Assembly: GCF_946478805.1 (NCBI RefSeq)
Contig: NZ_CAMLDC010000006.1
Span: 179,214 to 243,213, forward strand
From: an uncultured Fluviicola sp.
GTDB lineage: Bacteria; Bacteroidota; Bacteroidia; Flavobacteriales; Crocinitomicaceae
Length of the DNA: 64,000 nt
Direction of reading: 5' to 3'
Of the stretch, positions 1-9,071 are shown in pieces (within the stretch, counting starts at the first letter, position 1; each line of letters begins with the position of its first letter). The position numbers were made by a program, and so were the translations under genes. Below the pieces are notes generated by a model. It had not been told where the DNA came from, made no database searches, and saw nothing but the letters and a program-made list of their open reading frames with translations.

Positions 1-1039
1 TTCCAAGGATAAAATTTGCACCGTTTGAAGAGAAGATCTGATAAATTGCAGGAACAATCCCCTTCAGGGAATCAGTTACAGTAAAGGACGCGTTTGCTTT
101 AAAGAAAGAGGAAGGCGTACCTGTTCCCATCGGTTTAGTGAAAATATGATATCCATTATCTATAAATGCCACTTGATTGATTGAAAGAATCGAATTCGAC
201 GAGAAGGTTCCTGAAGTTACCAAGCTCCCTGAAGCGTTGTAGTGTTCAATAGCCATTCCATTGGTAATCCCGATTGTTGTCGGGTTGATCAGGAATGAAC
301 TCACGGATCTGTTCGCAGCGATTCCTGTTGTAATCGAAGAATAGGTGTTTGCAGCTGTTCTTGTAAAAAGCTTTGCAGAAGTTATTCCACCGGCAAAAAC
401 TACTTTTTCAAGACCATTCACAAGCAATAGGTTCCCGCTTTTCCATCCATTGATCGTATTTGCAAAACCGGAAGAAGTTGTAATTGTCGCATCTACCATT
501 TCCTCGGAAGGAAGGGCAAAAGAAGTGGTATTAATTGCCAGACGAATCAATCCGCCAGAGCTTTTCACGTGATAGGAAACCAATTCATTCCCGATCATTT
601 TTGCTTCAAAATAGCCCAAACGATAGTTATAGGTACTCACCTGAGAACTTAACAAAGCACCGGTATTTTTGTCGACTTTGAGCCAAACAATGTTTAAGGC
701 ACTGTTATTTCCGATCTCCAGGGTATAAAAACGCTCCGTTTGATTTTCCGCTACTCCGAGAATGTATTGATTCTGTAAACCGGAAGGTACGGTCAGCGTG
801 TAATTTTGATGAACTGCTTCAAGCACTTCACCCTGACCATCTAATTTTTGGGTAACCAGTTCGATCTGGTTTGAAGTACCATTACCCAGACTGAACAAAT
901 ACTGCTGGTTTTGATCATCTAAAAAGGTACAACTCGAAAAGGTAGATCTCGTTGAAGTTGCATGCAAATAGGTCCTGTTGAATTGGGAAAAAACAAATCC
1001 ACTCAACAACAGAAAAAGACAGGTAGAAATTATCTTCAT
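1..1039 (-). CDS. Secreted protein of unknown function, 3' end outside the window
   Basis: An open frame runs from an ATG at 1039 to the window edge with no stop, so at least 346 residues are present and the C-terminus is missing. The first 18 residues (MKIISTCLFLLLSGFVFS, then Q) form a clear signal peptide. The rest is rich in Ser, Thr, Asn and Gly, with short alternating hydrophobic stretches as in extracellular beta-rich proteins (for example the repeated LxIGNN and GLEKVVFAGG-like segments). No catalytic motif is visible. Proteins of this build in Bacteroidota often end with a T9SS sorting domain, but that part lies outside the window. The gene is divergent from the potassium channel gene. 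The coding call is firm; the function is unknown. Confidence 0.8.
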   Translation of the reverse strand, partial: MKIISTCLFLLLSGFVFSQFNRTYLHATSTRSTFSSCTFLDDQNQQYLFSLGNGTSNQIELVTQKLDGQGEVLEAVHQNYTLTVPSGLQNQYILGVAENQTERFYTLEIGNNSALNIVWLKVDKNTGALLSSQVSTYNYRLGYFEAKMIGNELVSYHVKSSGGLIRLAINTTSFALPSEEMVDATITTSSGFANTINGWKSGNLLLVNGLEKVVFAGGITSAKLFTRTAANTYSSITTGIAANRSVSSFLINPTTIGITNGMAIEHYNASGSLVTSGTFSSNSILSINQVAFIDNGYHIFTKPMGTGTPSSFFKANASFTVTDSLKGIVPAIYQIFSSNGANFILG

Positions 1040-1241
1040 GGCGTAATAATTTAAGGGTTAAACATAAATTTATAACGCTCAATTTAAAGGAACGGTTGGA
1101 AGATAAATCAGTTATTACTTCAAAATACCTTGTGATTTATTCTGCTGTAGATTTAACAGGATTAAAGGAAAGTAAACATCTTACGGATCTTAGCAAGACT
1201 ATTTGTTATTCCCCCAATTTAAAATTCTTGGACTTTTTAAG

Positions 1242-1249
1242 TAGGTTTG
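1242..1249 (+). promoter_or_regulatory. Candidate -7 box of the potassium channel gene
   Basis: TAGGTTTG fits the Bacteroidota -7 consensus TAnnTTTG exactly and lies 24 bases before the ATG at 1274, giving a leader of about 20 bases. No TTG sits at the usual 17-23 base distance upstream, so the -33 part is weak. Confidence 0.4.
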
Positions 1250-1273
1250 TTTATCCAAATCGAAATAAGCACT

Positions 1274-1927
1274 ATGAACAACGATAATAAACTTGGTTTT
1301 CTAAATCTTACTGTCATCATCTTAACTTTTTATGTTTTAGGAGCATTGGTAGTTGATACTTTTTGGGTGTTATCTCCGGAAACCTCCAAGCTTCTAACCT
1401 ATTTTGACTATGCGATCTGTGCATTCTTCTTTTTTGAGTTCTTATACAGATTCATGTATGCAGAGAATAAACTTGTTTTTATGAAATGGGGATGGATTGA
1501 TTTACTTTCATGTATTCCGATGGTTGATTTTTTACGTGCAGGCAGAATTTTGAGGCTAATTCGTTTATTTAGAATCATTCGAGCCTTTCGTTCATCCCGT
1601 CAATTACTCAATCATATCTTTGCAAACAAAGCAAAAGGGGCTTTAACATCTGTTTCCGTGTTGGCTATTCTCTTAATCATATTCTCATCAATTGCTATTC
1701 TTGCAGTTGAAACCGATCCAAAAAGCAACATTAAAAACGCTGAAGATGCCATTTGGTGGACCTACACAACGATTACCACTGTAGGATATGGAGACAAATA
1801 CCCGGTTACGACCGAAGGTAGAATCTTAGCCATGATTTTAATGACATTTGGCGTCGGATTTTTTGGAACTTTTACTGCTTATATAGCTTCCATTTTTGTC
1901 GCTAACAATCAAGAAACAAGTAAATAA
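1274..1927 (+). CDS. Voltage-gated-type potassium channel protein
   Basis: A 217-residue inner-membrane ion channel of the six-helix type. The potassium selectivity filter TTVGYGD is at about residues 168-175, between the last two helices. An S4-like helix with regularly spaced arginines (RILRLIRLFRIIRAFR) is at about residues 92-110, so the voltage sensor looks present. There is no cytoplasmic RCK or cyclic-nucleotide domain after the last helix. I chose the ATG at 1274 (MNNDNKLGF) over the one at 1247 because the upstream extension would overlap the candidate promoter and precedes the first conserved segment. It stands alone between a divergent secreted-protein gene and a convergent GlmU-like gene. 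The family is well supported; ion specificity is inferred from the filter. Confidence 0.9.
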   Translation: MNNDNKLGFLNLTVIILTFYVLGALVVDTFWVLSPETSKLLTYFDYAICAFFFFEFLYRFMYAENKLVFMKWGWIDLLSCIPMVDFLRAGRILRLIRLFRIIRAFRSSRQLLNHIFANKAKGALTSVSVLAILLIIFSSIAILAVETDPKSNIKNAEDAIWWTYTTITTVGYGDKYPVTTEGRILAMILMTFGVGFFGTFTAYIASIFVANNQETSK

Positions 1928-1939
1928 ATTGAGAAATAA

Positions 1940-3082
1940 TTACCCACCGATCTTCGCCAGGTAATCAAACAGGTAATGATCACCTTCCGTGAGTTCCAAT
2001 CCGCGTCTGCTCATCATTGCATTGGCAGATTGCTTAGCTTTTGCCAGGTCAAAAAGTTCCGTTCCGTTTACAGCTCCCCAGGAGAAAGAAGGAATGAATT
2101 TTTTAGGAAATTCACCTCCGAAAACATTGCAGGAAACTCCCACAACCGTTGCCGTATTGAACATCGTATTGATGGCACATTTACTGTGATCCCCCATACA
2201 CACTCCCATGAATTGCAAACCGGTTTCTACTTCTGCTCCCTGTTCATAAGACCAGGAACGAATCATCGAGTAATTGTTCTTCAAATTTGAAGTATTCGTA
2301 TCCGCACCAAAATTGCACCATTCACCAACCATTGAATTTCCTAAGAACCCGTCGTGTCCTTTATTCGAATAAGCCTGAAATACACAATTGGAAATTTCAC
2401 CGCCCACCTTACAAAACGGACCTATTGTTGTTGCTCCGTATATTTTAGAGCCCATTTTCACGACACCGTGTTCTCCAAGGGAGAATGGTCCGCGAATCAT
2501 GGAACCTTCCATAATCTCGGCATCGTTGGCTATATAGATCGGCCCGGAAGTAGTATTTAAAAAAGATCCTTCAACAGACGCCCCCGTTTCGAGAAAAATC
2601 AATGACGGATCACCGATAATCGTATTTGATGAAGGAATGTATTGCGATTCTCTGCCACCTGTCAATAAAAAATAATCTGCCACCAGGATTTCGTCATTCT
2701 TTTGGAACAAATCCCAACGCTGGGTCAATTCCAACGGATGCTGCTCTGTCCATTTAACCTTTTCAGTTGCCTCTCCTCTTCTTGCAATCCAGGTATCTCC
2801 TGAAACCAAGACCTGGTTATCTTCCAGATGCACTACTGCGGCGGCAATGGCTTCATTGGGAATAATTGCTGCATTTACTTCCACTTCTCCTTTACCCGAA
2901 ACCCGGGGAAATTTCTTTGAAATGTATTTTTCAGTTTGAAATGAGACAGTAGCTTCCGGAATCCATTTTTCCCATCGTTCTTTGTTGGTCAGAATACCCA
3001 CTCTTAAATCACCAACAGGGCGTGTAAGTGTCAAAGGCGCAAAGCGCAAGTGTAATTCGTTATCGTGAAGAATGATGTTCAT
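1940..3082 (-). CDS. GlmU-like sugar-1-phosphate nucleotidyl/acetyltransferase, Bacteroidota type
   Basis: A 380-residue protein of the alternative bacterial GlmU family, proposed to make UDP-N-acetylglucosamine for peptidoglycan and surface glycans. The N-terminus carries the family signature LTLTRPVGDLRVGI at about residues 18-31. The second half is a left-handed beta-helix of hexapeptide repeats (for example IMEGSMIRGPFSLGEHGVV and KIYGATTIGPFCKVGG), which is the acetyltransferase part. It is shorter than classical GlmU (about 450 residues), as is usual for this family. It lies upstream of the HAD phosphatase on the same strand with a 112-base gap, so joint transcription is possible but not shown. 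The family call is from memory of its signature; no activity can be read from sequence. Confidence 0.8.
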   Translation of the reverse strand: MNIILHDNELHLRFAPLTLTRPVGDLRVGILTNKERWEKWIPEATVSFQTEKYISKKFPRVSGKGEVEVNAAIIPNEAIAAAVVHLEDNQVLVSGDTWIARRGEATEKVKWTEQHPLELTQRWDLFQKNDEILVADYFLLTGGRESQYIPSSNTIIGDPSLIFLETGASVEGSFLNTTSGPIYIANDAEIMEGSMIRGPFSLGEHGVVKMGSKIYGATTIGPFCKVGGEISNCVFQAYSNKGHDGFLGNSMVGEWCNFGADTNTSNLKNNYSMIRSWSYEQGAEVETGLQFMGVCMGDHSKCAINTMFNTATVVGVSCNVFGGEFPKKFIPSFSWGAVNGTELFDLAKAKQSANAMMSRRGLELTEGDHYLFDYLAKIGG

Positions 3083-3193
3083 GGCAATCTTATTTGTTAA
3101 GTGAAGATAAACAATTCTCCATTACAAATTCCGAATTCCGAGTTACGAATTGTTAACCTACTTCTGAAAAAAGTGTGATAAAGCAACCGGTAA

Positions 3194-3856
3194 TTAAAAT
3201 AATTCAGCAAGTCTCGGATCGTTATAATCAGAAATAAAGAACAATATATTCGGATAATTCATAAATTCTTCAGCGCTGTGTGTGGTTGTCACAATAATTA
3301 CTTTCATTCCTGCATTCAAAGCTGCTTCCGCGCCTTTCGGAACATCTTCAAACACGATGCAGGATTCGGGTTCCACTCCCAGAAGTGCTGCGCCTTTCAA
3401 AAACACTTCCGGATTGGGTTTACTCTCAATCACATCTTCAGCGCCGACTATAGCCTGGAAGTACGAACGAATAGCTAAATTGTCCAATACAAAATCAATA
3501 TTGAAACGATTGGCTGCGGATCCGATTGCCATGGAAATCCCTGACATACGTGCTGCTTCAAACAGTTCTCTCAATCCGGGGATCAATTCCAAATGCGGCC
3601 CATACAATTCCCGGTACAACTCTTCTTTTCGCAGAGAGTACAATTCAATAATCTCTTCACTCAGCGTTCCTTCTCCAAACACGCGATCCAGCAATTCGTG
3701 GTTCTTTCCGTACATCTGTTGCTTCACTTCCTCTTTGGTCAATCCGGCTTTCAGATCATCGTTCAGTATTTTGTTCCAGACTTTTAAATGGAAGTCCATG
3801 TCGTCGATCATGGTCCCGTTCAAGTCGAATAAGAATGCTTTTGGATTTAATGACAT
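3194..3856 (-). CDS. HAD-superfamily hydrolase, beta-phosphoglucomutase-like
   Basis: A 220-residue cytosolic HAD enzyme of the phosphatase/phosphomutase subfamily with an alpha-helical cap. Motif I is FLFDLNGTMIDD near residue 8. The first Asp (nucleophile) is present, but the second acidic position, normally Asp in DxDGT, is Asn. Motif II is IGSAAN near residue 117, the motif III lysine lies in ESKPNPEVFLKGA near residue 145, and motif IV is VFEDVPKGAEAA near residue 168. The substrate is probably a small sugar phosphate, but this cannot be told from sequence. It sits 37 bases downstream of the symporter gene on the same strand, which suggests co-transcription. The Asn in motif I is the oddity to note. 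Confidence 0.85.
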   Translation of the reverse strand: MSLNPKAFLFDLNGTMIDDMDFHLKVWNKILNDDLKAGLTKEEVKQQMYGKNHELLDRVFGEGTLSEEIIELYSLRKEELYRELYGPHLELIPGLRELFEAARMSGISMAIGSAANRFNIDFVLDNLAIRSYFQAIVGAEDVIESKPNPEVFLKGAALLGVEPESCIVFEDVPKGAEAALNAGMKVIIVTTTHSAEEFMNYPNILFFISDYNDPRLAELF

Positions 3857-3893
3857 ATGTTCAATTGTTCAACGGGTTCAATACTTCAAAAAA

Positions 3894-5447
3894 TCAGACT
3901 GTTCGAACATCTTGAACCTTTTGGACATTTTCAGTCCCCGGTTTTGAGATGAGCCACAATCCTATAAAAGTTAATAATCCATTCAAAATCAGCAATTCAT
4001 TTCCAAAACGGTATCCACCAACGAGTTCCTTATTGACCATTATTCCACCTGTCCAAAGCGGCATATACTGGCTTATATAATAACAAACCACCGGAATAAC
4101 AACACATACAATCGGAACCATCCATTCGTTTAACTTCCGTTTCAGGACAATCCCAAAGGTGAACAATCCAAGCAGCGGCCCATAAGTATAGCCCGCCACA
4201 GTCAGAATTAATCCGATGAGGTCGGTTTTAGGATTTACATCGACATAAGCCTTTGTAGCCAGAATGATGCATAGAAACAAGATTGAAAACCCAATATGGA
4301 CGAAGAGTTTAATTCGTTGTTTTTGAGCTTCAGTTCTACGTTCAAAGTGTAAAAAATCAATGCAGAATCCGGTCGTTAAAGCAGCTAAAGCGCTATCCGC
4401 AGAGGCATAAGAAGAAGCCGTTATTCCCAACAGGAAGAAAATTCCGGCAATCTTTCCGAAATTGTTCAATGCAAGGGTCGGGAAAGTATGATCTGTTTTT
4501 ACAGGTAACTCAATTTGGAAGTGATTTGCATAAACGTACAATGCTCCTCCCAAAAGCAGAAATAAAAAGTTCGTAATGACTAAAACAGTTGTAAATGAAT
4601 ACATGTTTTTTTGGGCTTCCCCGATATTCTTGCAGGTCAGGTTTTTTTGCATCAAATCCTGGTCCAGTCCTGTCATGGCAATTGCGAGAAACATTCCCCC
4701 GAAAAATTGTTTATAGAAATACAAGGGGGAATTTGGATCATCAAAGAAAAAGATGCGGGACATGGAGTAATTACCCGATGTTTTGGTTGCTGTTATTTTA
4801 TCGTATAATCCGCTCCAATTAACTCCAAGTGCATTCGATATGATAACGGTGCAAATGATTACAGCACTAACCAAAAAAACCGTTTGGAAGGTATCCGTGT
4901 AGACGATGGTCTTTATTCCTCCCTTAAAAGTATAAACCCATATCAATGCTACTGTAGTTAGTGCAGTGACCCAATACGCAACTCCTAAATCTTTAAACAA
5001 AAACAAATGCAGGACTTCTGTTGCCAGATAGAGGCGTGTAGCTGATCCCAGGGTTCGCGACAGGATAAAGAAACCCGCTCCCGTTTTATAACTTACAATT
5101 CCAAAACGGGTCTGTAAATACTGGTAAATAGATGTTACATTCAAGCGGTAATACAAAGGCATCAACACCTGGGCAATGATAATATACCCGATCACATAAC
5201 CTAATACGATTTGAAAATAAGCCATTCCTTCGCTTGCCACTTTACCAGGTACGGAAATGAAAGTTACCCCTGAAAGTGACGCTCCGATCATTCCAAAAGC
5301 AACCAAATACCAAGGACTTTGTTTGTTACCCGTAAAAAACGAATCGGAATCCGCATTTCGCGAAGTCAGGAATGAAATTAAAATAAGTAATGCGAAATAA
5401 GCTATTAATACTGTTGCAATAACCCAGGGCGCTAATGTATTGGTCAT
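3894..5447 (-). CDS. Sodium:solute symporter (SSS family)
   Basis: A 517-residue inner-membrane transporter with about 13 predicted membrane helices and the SSS fold. Conserved stretches include the first helices with ADSDSFFTGNKQSPWYLVAFG near residue 32 and the Gly/Ser-rich segment SLSGVTFISVPGKV near residue 57. Members use the sodium gradient to import sugars, amino acids, organic acids or vitamins; the substrate here is unknown. The C-terminal end is short and hydrophilic, with no regulatory domain. It lies just upstream of the HAD phosphatase, hinting at uptake of a metabolite that is later phosphorylated, though this is only inferred from position. A strong palindromic terminator (5466-5503) separates it from tig. 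Confidence 0.9.
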   Translation of the reverse strand: MTNTLAPWVIATVLIAYFALLILISFLTSRNADSDSFFTGNKQSPWYLVAFGMIGASLSGVTFISVPGKVASEGMAYFQIVLGYVIGYIIIAQVLMPLYYRLNVTSIYQYLQTRFGIVSYKTGAGFFILSRTLGSATRLYLATEVLHLFLFKDLGVAYWVTALTTVALIWVYTFKGGIKTIVYTDTFQTVFLVSAVIICTVIISNALGVNWSGLYDKITATKTSGNYSMSRIFFFDDPNSPLYFYKQFFGGMFLAIAMTGLDQDLMQKNLTCKNIGEAQKNMYSFTTVLVITNFLFLLLGGALYVYANHFQIELPVKTDHTFPTLALNNFGKIAGIFFLLGITASSYASADSALAALTTGFCIDFLHFERRTEAQKQRIKLFVHIGFSILFLCIILATKAYVDVNPKTDLIGLILTVAGYTYGPLLGLFTFGIVLKRKLNEWMVPIVCVVIPVVCYYISQYMPLWTGGIMVNKELVGGYRFGNELLILNGLLTFIGLWLISKPGTENVQKVQDVRTV

Positions 5448-5465
5448 GGAATAAAATTAGTATAA

Positions 5466-5503
5466 AAAACAAAGGGGTGGAAAATTTTCCACCCCTTTGT
5501 TTT
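5466..5503 (-). terminator. Terminator of tig (perfect palindrome)
   Basis: A 38-base perfect palindrome with 19-base arms (AAAACAAAGGGGTGGAAAA and its complement), G/C-rich in the middle and with A and T runs outside. It lies 13 bases after the tig stop. Being symmetrical it can stop transcription on either strand; on the minus strand it separates tig from the symporter gene. Confidence 0.85.
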
Positions 5504-5516
5504 AAATTGAATATGC

Positions 5517-6869
5517 TTATTTCGATGCCATTTCAACGAACTCATCATAAGAAATCTCTTTTGAGTTCAGTTTCACTGTATCCTTGAAATATTGTGTCAA
5601 TTTTGTTTCAGCCAACATATCGTAAATACGATTTGCCTCTTCGCGATTTTGCAAAGCACCTGCTGCCTGTTTTGTCAATTCTGCATCTTCCGGTGCAGGA
5701 ATTCCATATTGTGCAAACTGGTTAGCAATCAATCCTTTTGTAAACTCGATCACTTCCGCATTGTCCAATTTGATATCATTCGCTTTGAAGATATGACCTT
5801 GGATCAACTGCCATTTCAAATCTTTCGCATAACTGTCATAATCAGCTTCGATCTGTTCGATAGTGATCGGTTTGTCGTTCGACAATTGGATCCAACGCTT
5901 CAGGAATGTATCCGGAAGGTTCACCGGTGTGTTTTCTACTAAATCACGGTAAACTTCGCGTGTCAACAAACGGTCCGAATCATTTGCAAACATATTTTTC
6001 AAATCTGCCCCGATACGCTCACGCAATTCTTTTTCAGAAGAAACCGCTCCGTCACCGAATAATTTGTCAAACAAATCCTGGTTCAATTCAGCCAACTCCA
6101 TGCGTTTGATATCGTTGATTGTCATTTGGTAAGAATCCGAATGATTCGCCAATTCTTCCGGCTTGATCCCAAGCATCGCAGCTTTGTCGGTATCACCGCG
6201 GGTAATTGCAGTAGCGGAAACGGTTACTTTATCTCCCACTTTTTTACCAACCAATGATTTTTTCACTTTTTTATCTTCGATAAACTCCATTGAAGTTGTT
6301 GAAGAATGCATAATTCCACCTTCCTTGATGGATCCGTCCTCATTTAACTCAACAAATTGAGCCAAAAGCATGTCCGTTTCACCCACCTCATCCGTAGAAG
6401 TCATTTTTCCATAACGACGACGTAAATCATCAATCTGCTGATCCACCAATTTATCGTCGATCTTCACTTGTACGTAATCGTATTTGCTTTTATTCGTCAA
6501 TTTCAAATCAATTGCCGGAGAATAACCGATTTCGTAAACGAATTCAAAATCTCCCGGATTGTCGAAATCACCTTTCACTTCCGTTCCATCTTTCGGAATC
6601 GGATTTCCCAGAATATCTAATTTATTTTCCTGTACGTAAGCATACAACGCATCTGAAACCAATTTGTTCATTTCTTCAGCCAATACACCTTTTCCGTATT
6701 GCTTCTGAATCAAGCCCATTGGAACCTTTCCCGGACGGAATCCAGGAATTTTCGCTTGCTTGCGATATTTATCTAAAGATGCAGCTACTTTACCTTGGTA
6801 GTCTGCCGGTGAAACCTGCACCGTTAACAATGCTGTTTCTGCATTAACTTCTTGACGTGTTACGTTCAT
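5517..6869 (-). CDS. tig: Trigger factor, ribosome-associated chaperone and prolyl isomerase
   Basis: A 450-residue protein of normal trigger-factor length. The N-terminal ribosome-binding loop shows the family signature GFRPGKVP near residue 43, followed by LIQKQYGKGVLAEEMNKLV. The central part holds a reduced FKBP-like domain (about residues 150-250), and the C-terminal helical chaperone arms contain the conserved stretch NDIKRMELAELNQDLFDKLFG near residue 252. It binds nascent chains at the ribosome exit. The gene follows the tRNA-Leu gene on the same strand and ends at a strong palindromic terminator. In many bacteria tig precedes clpP and clpX; here the next gene is a symporter, so that cluster is absent. 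Confidence 0.95.
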   Translation of the reverse strand: MNVTRQEVNAETALLTVQVSPADYQGKVAASLDKYRKQAKIPGFRPGKVPMGLIQKQYGKGVLAEEMNKLVSDALYAYVQENKLDILGNPIPKDGTEVKGDFDNPGDFEFVYEIGYSPAIDLKLTNKSKYDYVQVKIDDKLVDQQIDDLRRRYGKMTSTDEVGETDMLLAQFVELNEDGSIKEGGIMHSSTTSMEFIEDKKVKKSLVGKKVGDKVTVSATAITRGDTDKAAMLGIKPEELANHSDSYQMTINDIKRMELAELNQDLFDKLFGDGAVSSEKELRERIGADLKNMFANDSDRLLTREVYRDLVENTPVNLPDTFLKRWIQLSNDKPITIEQIEADYDSYAKDLKWQLIQGHIFKANDIKLDNAEVIEFTKGLIANQFAQYGIPAPEDAELTKQAAGALQNREEANRIYDMLAETKLTQYFKDTVKLNSKEISYDEFVEMASK

Positions 6870-6904
6870 TCCGTTTTCTTTTAATTCTTAACTTGTATAA
6901 ACAA

Positions 6905-6940
6905 AAAATGGTCTTCATTGACAAACAACGAGACCATTTT
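6905..6940 (-). terminator. Hairpin after the tRNA-Leu gene
   Basis: Ten-base arms (AAAATGGTCT at 6905-6914 and AGACCATTTT at 6931-6940) with a 16-base loop. On the minus strand the hairpin begins five bases after the tRNA 3' end and is followed by a T run, so it probably ends the tRNA transcript before tig. Confidence 0.7.
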
Positions 6941-6944
6941 AAAG

Positions 6945-7026
6945 TGCGGATGGAGGGACTCGAACCCGCACACCTCTCGGCACTAGATCCTAAGTCTAGC
7001 GTGTCTACCAATTTCACCACATCCGC
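6945..7026 (-). tRNA. tRNA-Leu, anticodon UAG
   Basis: The minus strand folds as a class II tRNA of 82 bases. The acceptor stem is GCGGATG with CATCCGC plus discriminator A. The D-arm contains AAATTGGTAGA, the anticodon stem is CTAGA/TCTAG with loop CTTAGGA (anticodon TAG), and the long variable arm is TGCCGAGAGGTGTG. The T-loop is TTCGAGT. The CCA end is not encoded. The second pair of the T-stem appears as C opposite T (GCGGG against CCCTC), a mismatch that may be real or a base error. It reads CUA and probably other CUN codons. Confidence 0.93.
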
Positions 7027-7273
7027 ATAATCTATAAACACAACCGTGTTCTATAAACTTATTTCAATTTTCAGGATTTCGATTAATCCGTTTCCCTATT
7101 TGGGTGCACAAAATTAGTGATTATTTCAAATCTTGCAAGCAGAAGATGCGTTTTTTCATTAAAAAATGTAAAAAAGTGGTTCTATTTCGTTTGAGCATTG
7201 GAAAACGAAGCACTTAAACACTTGTCAACTACTTGTAAGTGAATTTACTAACATGCTAATTTCGCTAATTTAC

Positions 7274-8908
7274 TTATTTCCTTCTGAACACCTCCAACAT
7301 AGGCTTACCTACCGCTGTATTTGGTCTTTGAACATCCAATATATGAACCAAAGTTGCGGAAATATCCACAATTTCATACGGTGTGAAAACTTCCTGTGGA
7401 AGAATCTCTTTCCCATAAAACAAGACAGGTACATGCGTATCGTAATTGAATGCGGAACCGTGACTCGTGCCTTTATGAGATCCGGGAGTATCTGTAGTTT
7501 TTGGCAAATAACCCGGCTGAAGAATGAAAATCAATTCCCCGCTTCGTTCTTTGTCATATCCCGATGCGACCATCTGCTGCCAGTTTTCATCCGTTTTGGA
7601 TTGCAATTCTTCTTTCGTATAAACGCGCTTCACTTCCGTCCACTTGGCAATTTCAGATTTAAAGAATGAGATTACTTGAGGCTCCAATTCTTTTCCAAGA
7701 ATATCATTCGTCAAATAAACATTGTCGTTTTCAATTGTGTTCAGGTAATCTTTTCCGAATTTCGCTGTGCAGGCTGTGCGCAAGCTATCCATCTTGTTTT
7801 TCAGGAATAAATATCCTCCGGGCAATTGATGGTCCGCTAAAAACTGGGGAACAGGGACAACAGCATGGTCAGCCGTTAAAAACACGACATATTGTCCTTT
7901 ACCGATCTCCTTGTCTAAAGTTTGGAATAAGCGCGCCAATTCCTGATCCAAACGGAAATACATGTCTTCCATTTCCAGGGAATACGGTCCGAAAGTATGA
8001 CCGGCAATATCCGGAGTGGAATAACTGATCGTCAAAAAGTCTGTAGTTGCATGCTTACCCAACTGTTCCTTTGAAAGTGCCTGAATGGCAAAATCTGTCA
8101 AAAAAGTGTTTGCTGCAGGCATGATTGTAAATAAAGTCAATTGATCTACTGCTGCAGCCTTACTGAAATCATACGGGAAAACAGGACTGGTTTTTCCTCC
8201 TACCAATCCTTCGTAGGGAGAATCATCTTGTTTGATATAGGTATAGCAAGCAGAATCTTTCAATAAATTCCAGGGTTGATTCACATATTTTGACACTAAT
8301 TGCAATTCATTGAACTGATTCACCCAACCGGGCAGTTGTTTCTTGTAAAAAGTGGAAGTGATAAAATTTCCCGTTGCATAATCATACCAATAAGAGCCAT
8401 CCGACAAATGACCTGCAGGTAAAATTGCACTTCGGTCTTTAATGGAGATTCCAATGACTTTGGAACTTGGATAAGTCAGTTTCAATTGATCGGTTATCGT
8501 ATTGGAACGTAAAAAAACGGGAGAGCATTTGCCATATGAACTGGTTGAGCCAACTGTTGAAACGGTGGTATCCTGCACACAATTCACTTCTTTTCCAAAA
8601 GGCCGGTGAAACCACTCATTTGCTACAATTCCATGATTACTTGGCGTACTTCCCGTATAGATTGATGCATGTCCCGGGCCTGTATATGTCGGGACGTAAT
8701 TATAAGTCACATTTCTGAAATGAGTTCCTTTGTCCATCAATCGTTTGAAACCATCTTTTCCGAATTGCGGATAAAAACGATAGAGATAATCGTAACACAT
8801 TTGGTCAACGACAATTCCAACAACCACTTTTGGTGCATCTTTTTGGGCAATCAGTTGATTGGAAACCGATCCAAAGCAAAGCAACAATAAAAAGGACAAA
8901 AATTTCAT
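7274..8908 (-). CDS. Secreted PafA-type alkaline phosphatase
   Basis: A 544-residue periplasmic or surface phosphomonoesterase of the alkaline phosphatase superfamily, PafA branch. I start at the ATG at 8908 because it begins a good signal peptide (MKFLSFLLLLCFGSVSNQLIAQ); an in-frame upstream ATG at 8944 would bury it. The first metal Asp is in VVGIVVDQM, the Thr nucleophile in PTYTGPGHASIYTG (about residue 80), and zinc ligands follow in STPDIAGHTFGP, FLTADHAV and GTSHGSAF. Length and motif order match characterised PafA enzymes, which release phosphate from many monoesters. A TAGTTTTG box at 9025-9018 could be its -7 element with a leader of about 100 bases. It is divergent from miaE. Confidence 0.9.
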   Translation of the reverse strand: MKFLSFLLLLCFGSVSNQLIAQKDAPKVVVGIVVDQMCYDYLYRFYPQFGKDGFKRLMDKGTHFRNVTYNYVPTYTGPGHASIYTGSTPSNHGIVANEWFHRPFGKEVNCVQDTTVSTVGSTSSYGKCSPVFLRSNTITDQLKLTYPSSKVIGISIKDRSAILPAGHLSDGSYWYDYATGNFITSTFYKKQLPGWVNQFNELQLVSKYVNQPWNLLKDSACYTYIKQDDSPYEGLVGGKTSPVFPYDFSKAAAVDQLTLFTIMPAANTFLTDFAIQALSKEQLGKHATTDFLTISYSTPDIAGHTFGPYSLEMEDMYFRLDQELARLFQTLDKEIGKGQYVVFLTADHAVVPVPQFLADHQLPGGYLFLKNKMDSLRTACTAKFGKDYLNTIENDNVYLTNDILGKELEPQVISFFKSEIAKWTEVKRVYTKEELQSKTDENWQQMVASGYDKERSGELIFILQPGYLPKTTDTPGSHKGTSHGSAFNYDTHVPVLFYGKEILPQEVFTPYEIVDISATLVHILDVQRPNTAVGKPMLEVFRRK

Positions 8909-9017
8909 AACTCTATATTCTAAGTATTCACTGTCATCTCCCACGGAGGAACTCGGATGGGTACAGAAAATGGAATTTAACCCAACTTCATCTTTTTCGT
9001 GGGGAATATTATTCTAA

Positions 9018-9025
9018 CAAAACTA
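9018..9025 (-). promoter_or_regulatory. Candidate -7 box of the PafA-type phosphatase gene
   Basis: Reads TAGTTTTG on the minus strand, an exact TAnnTTTG match. It lies 110 bases before the chosen start codon. No well-placed TTG was found upstream, so this is only a candidate. Confidence 0.3.
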
Positions 9026-9071
9026 GGATTTGAATTCAAGAAATCGCGAAATTTGCTGTAAAATTTCAATT

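Noticed and set aside
1096..1287. 63-codon plus-strand frame before the potassium channel gene
   Set aside because: Overlaps the channel start and its candidate promoter, and shows no signal peptide, motif or ribosome site.
3282..3947. Long plus-strand frame of 221 codons opposite the HAD gene
   Set aside because: It is the complement of the HAD phosphatase, which has clear motifs; the antisense translation has none.
6844..7041. Minus-strand frame covering the tRNA-Leu gene
   Set aside because: The translation is just the tRNA and its terminator hairpin read as protein.
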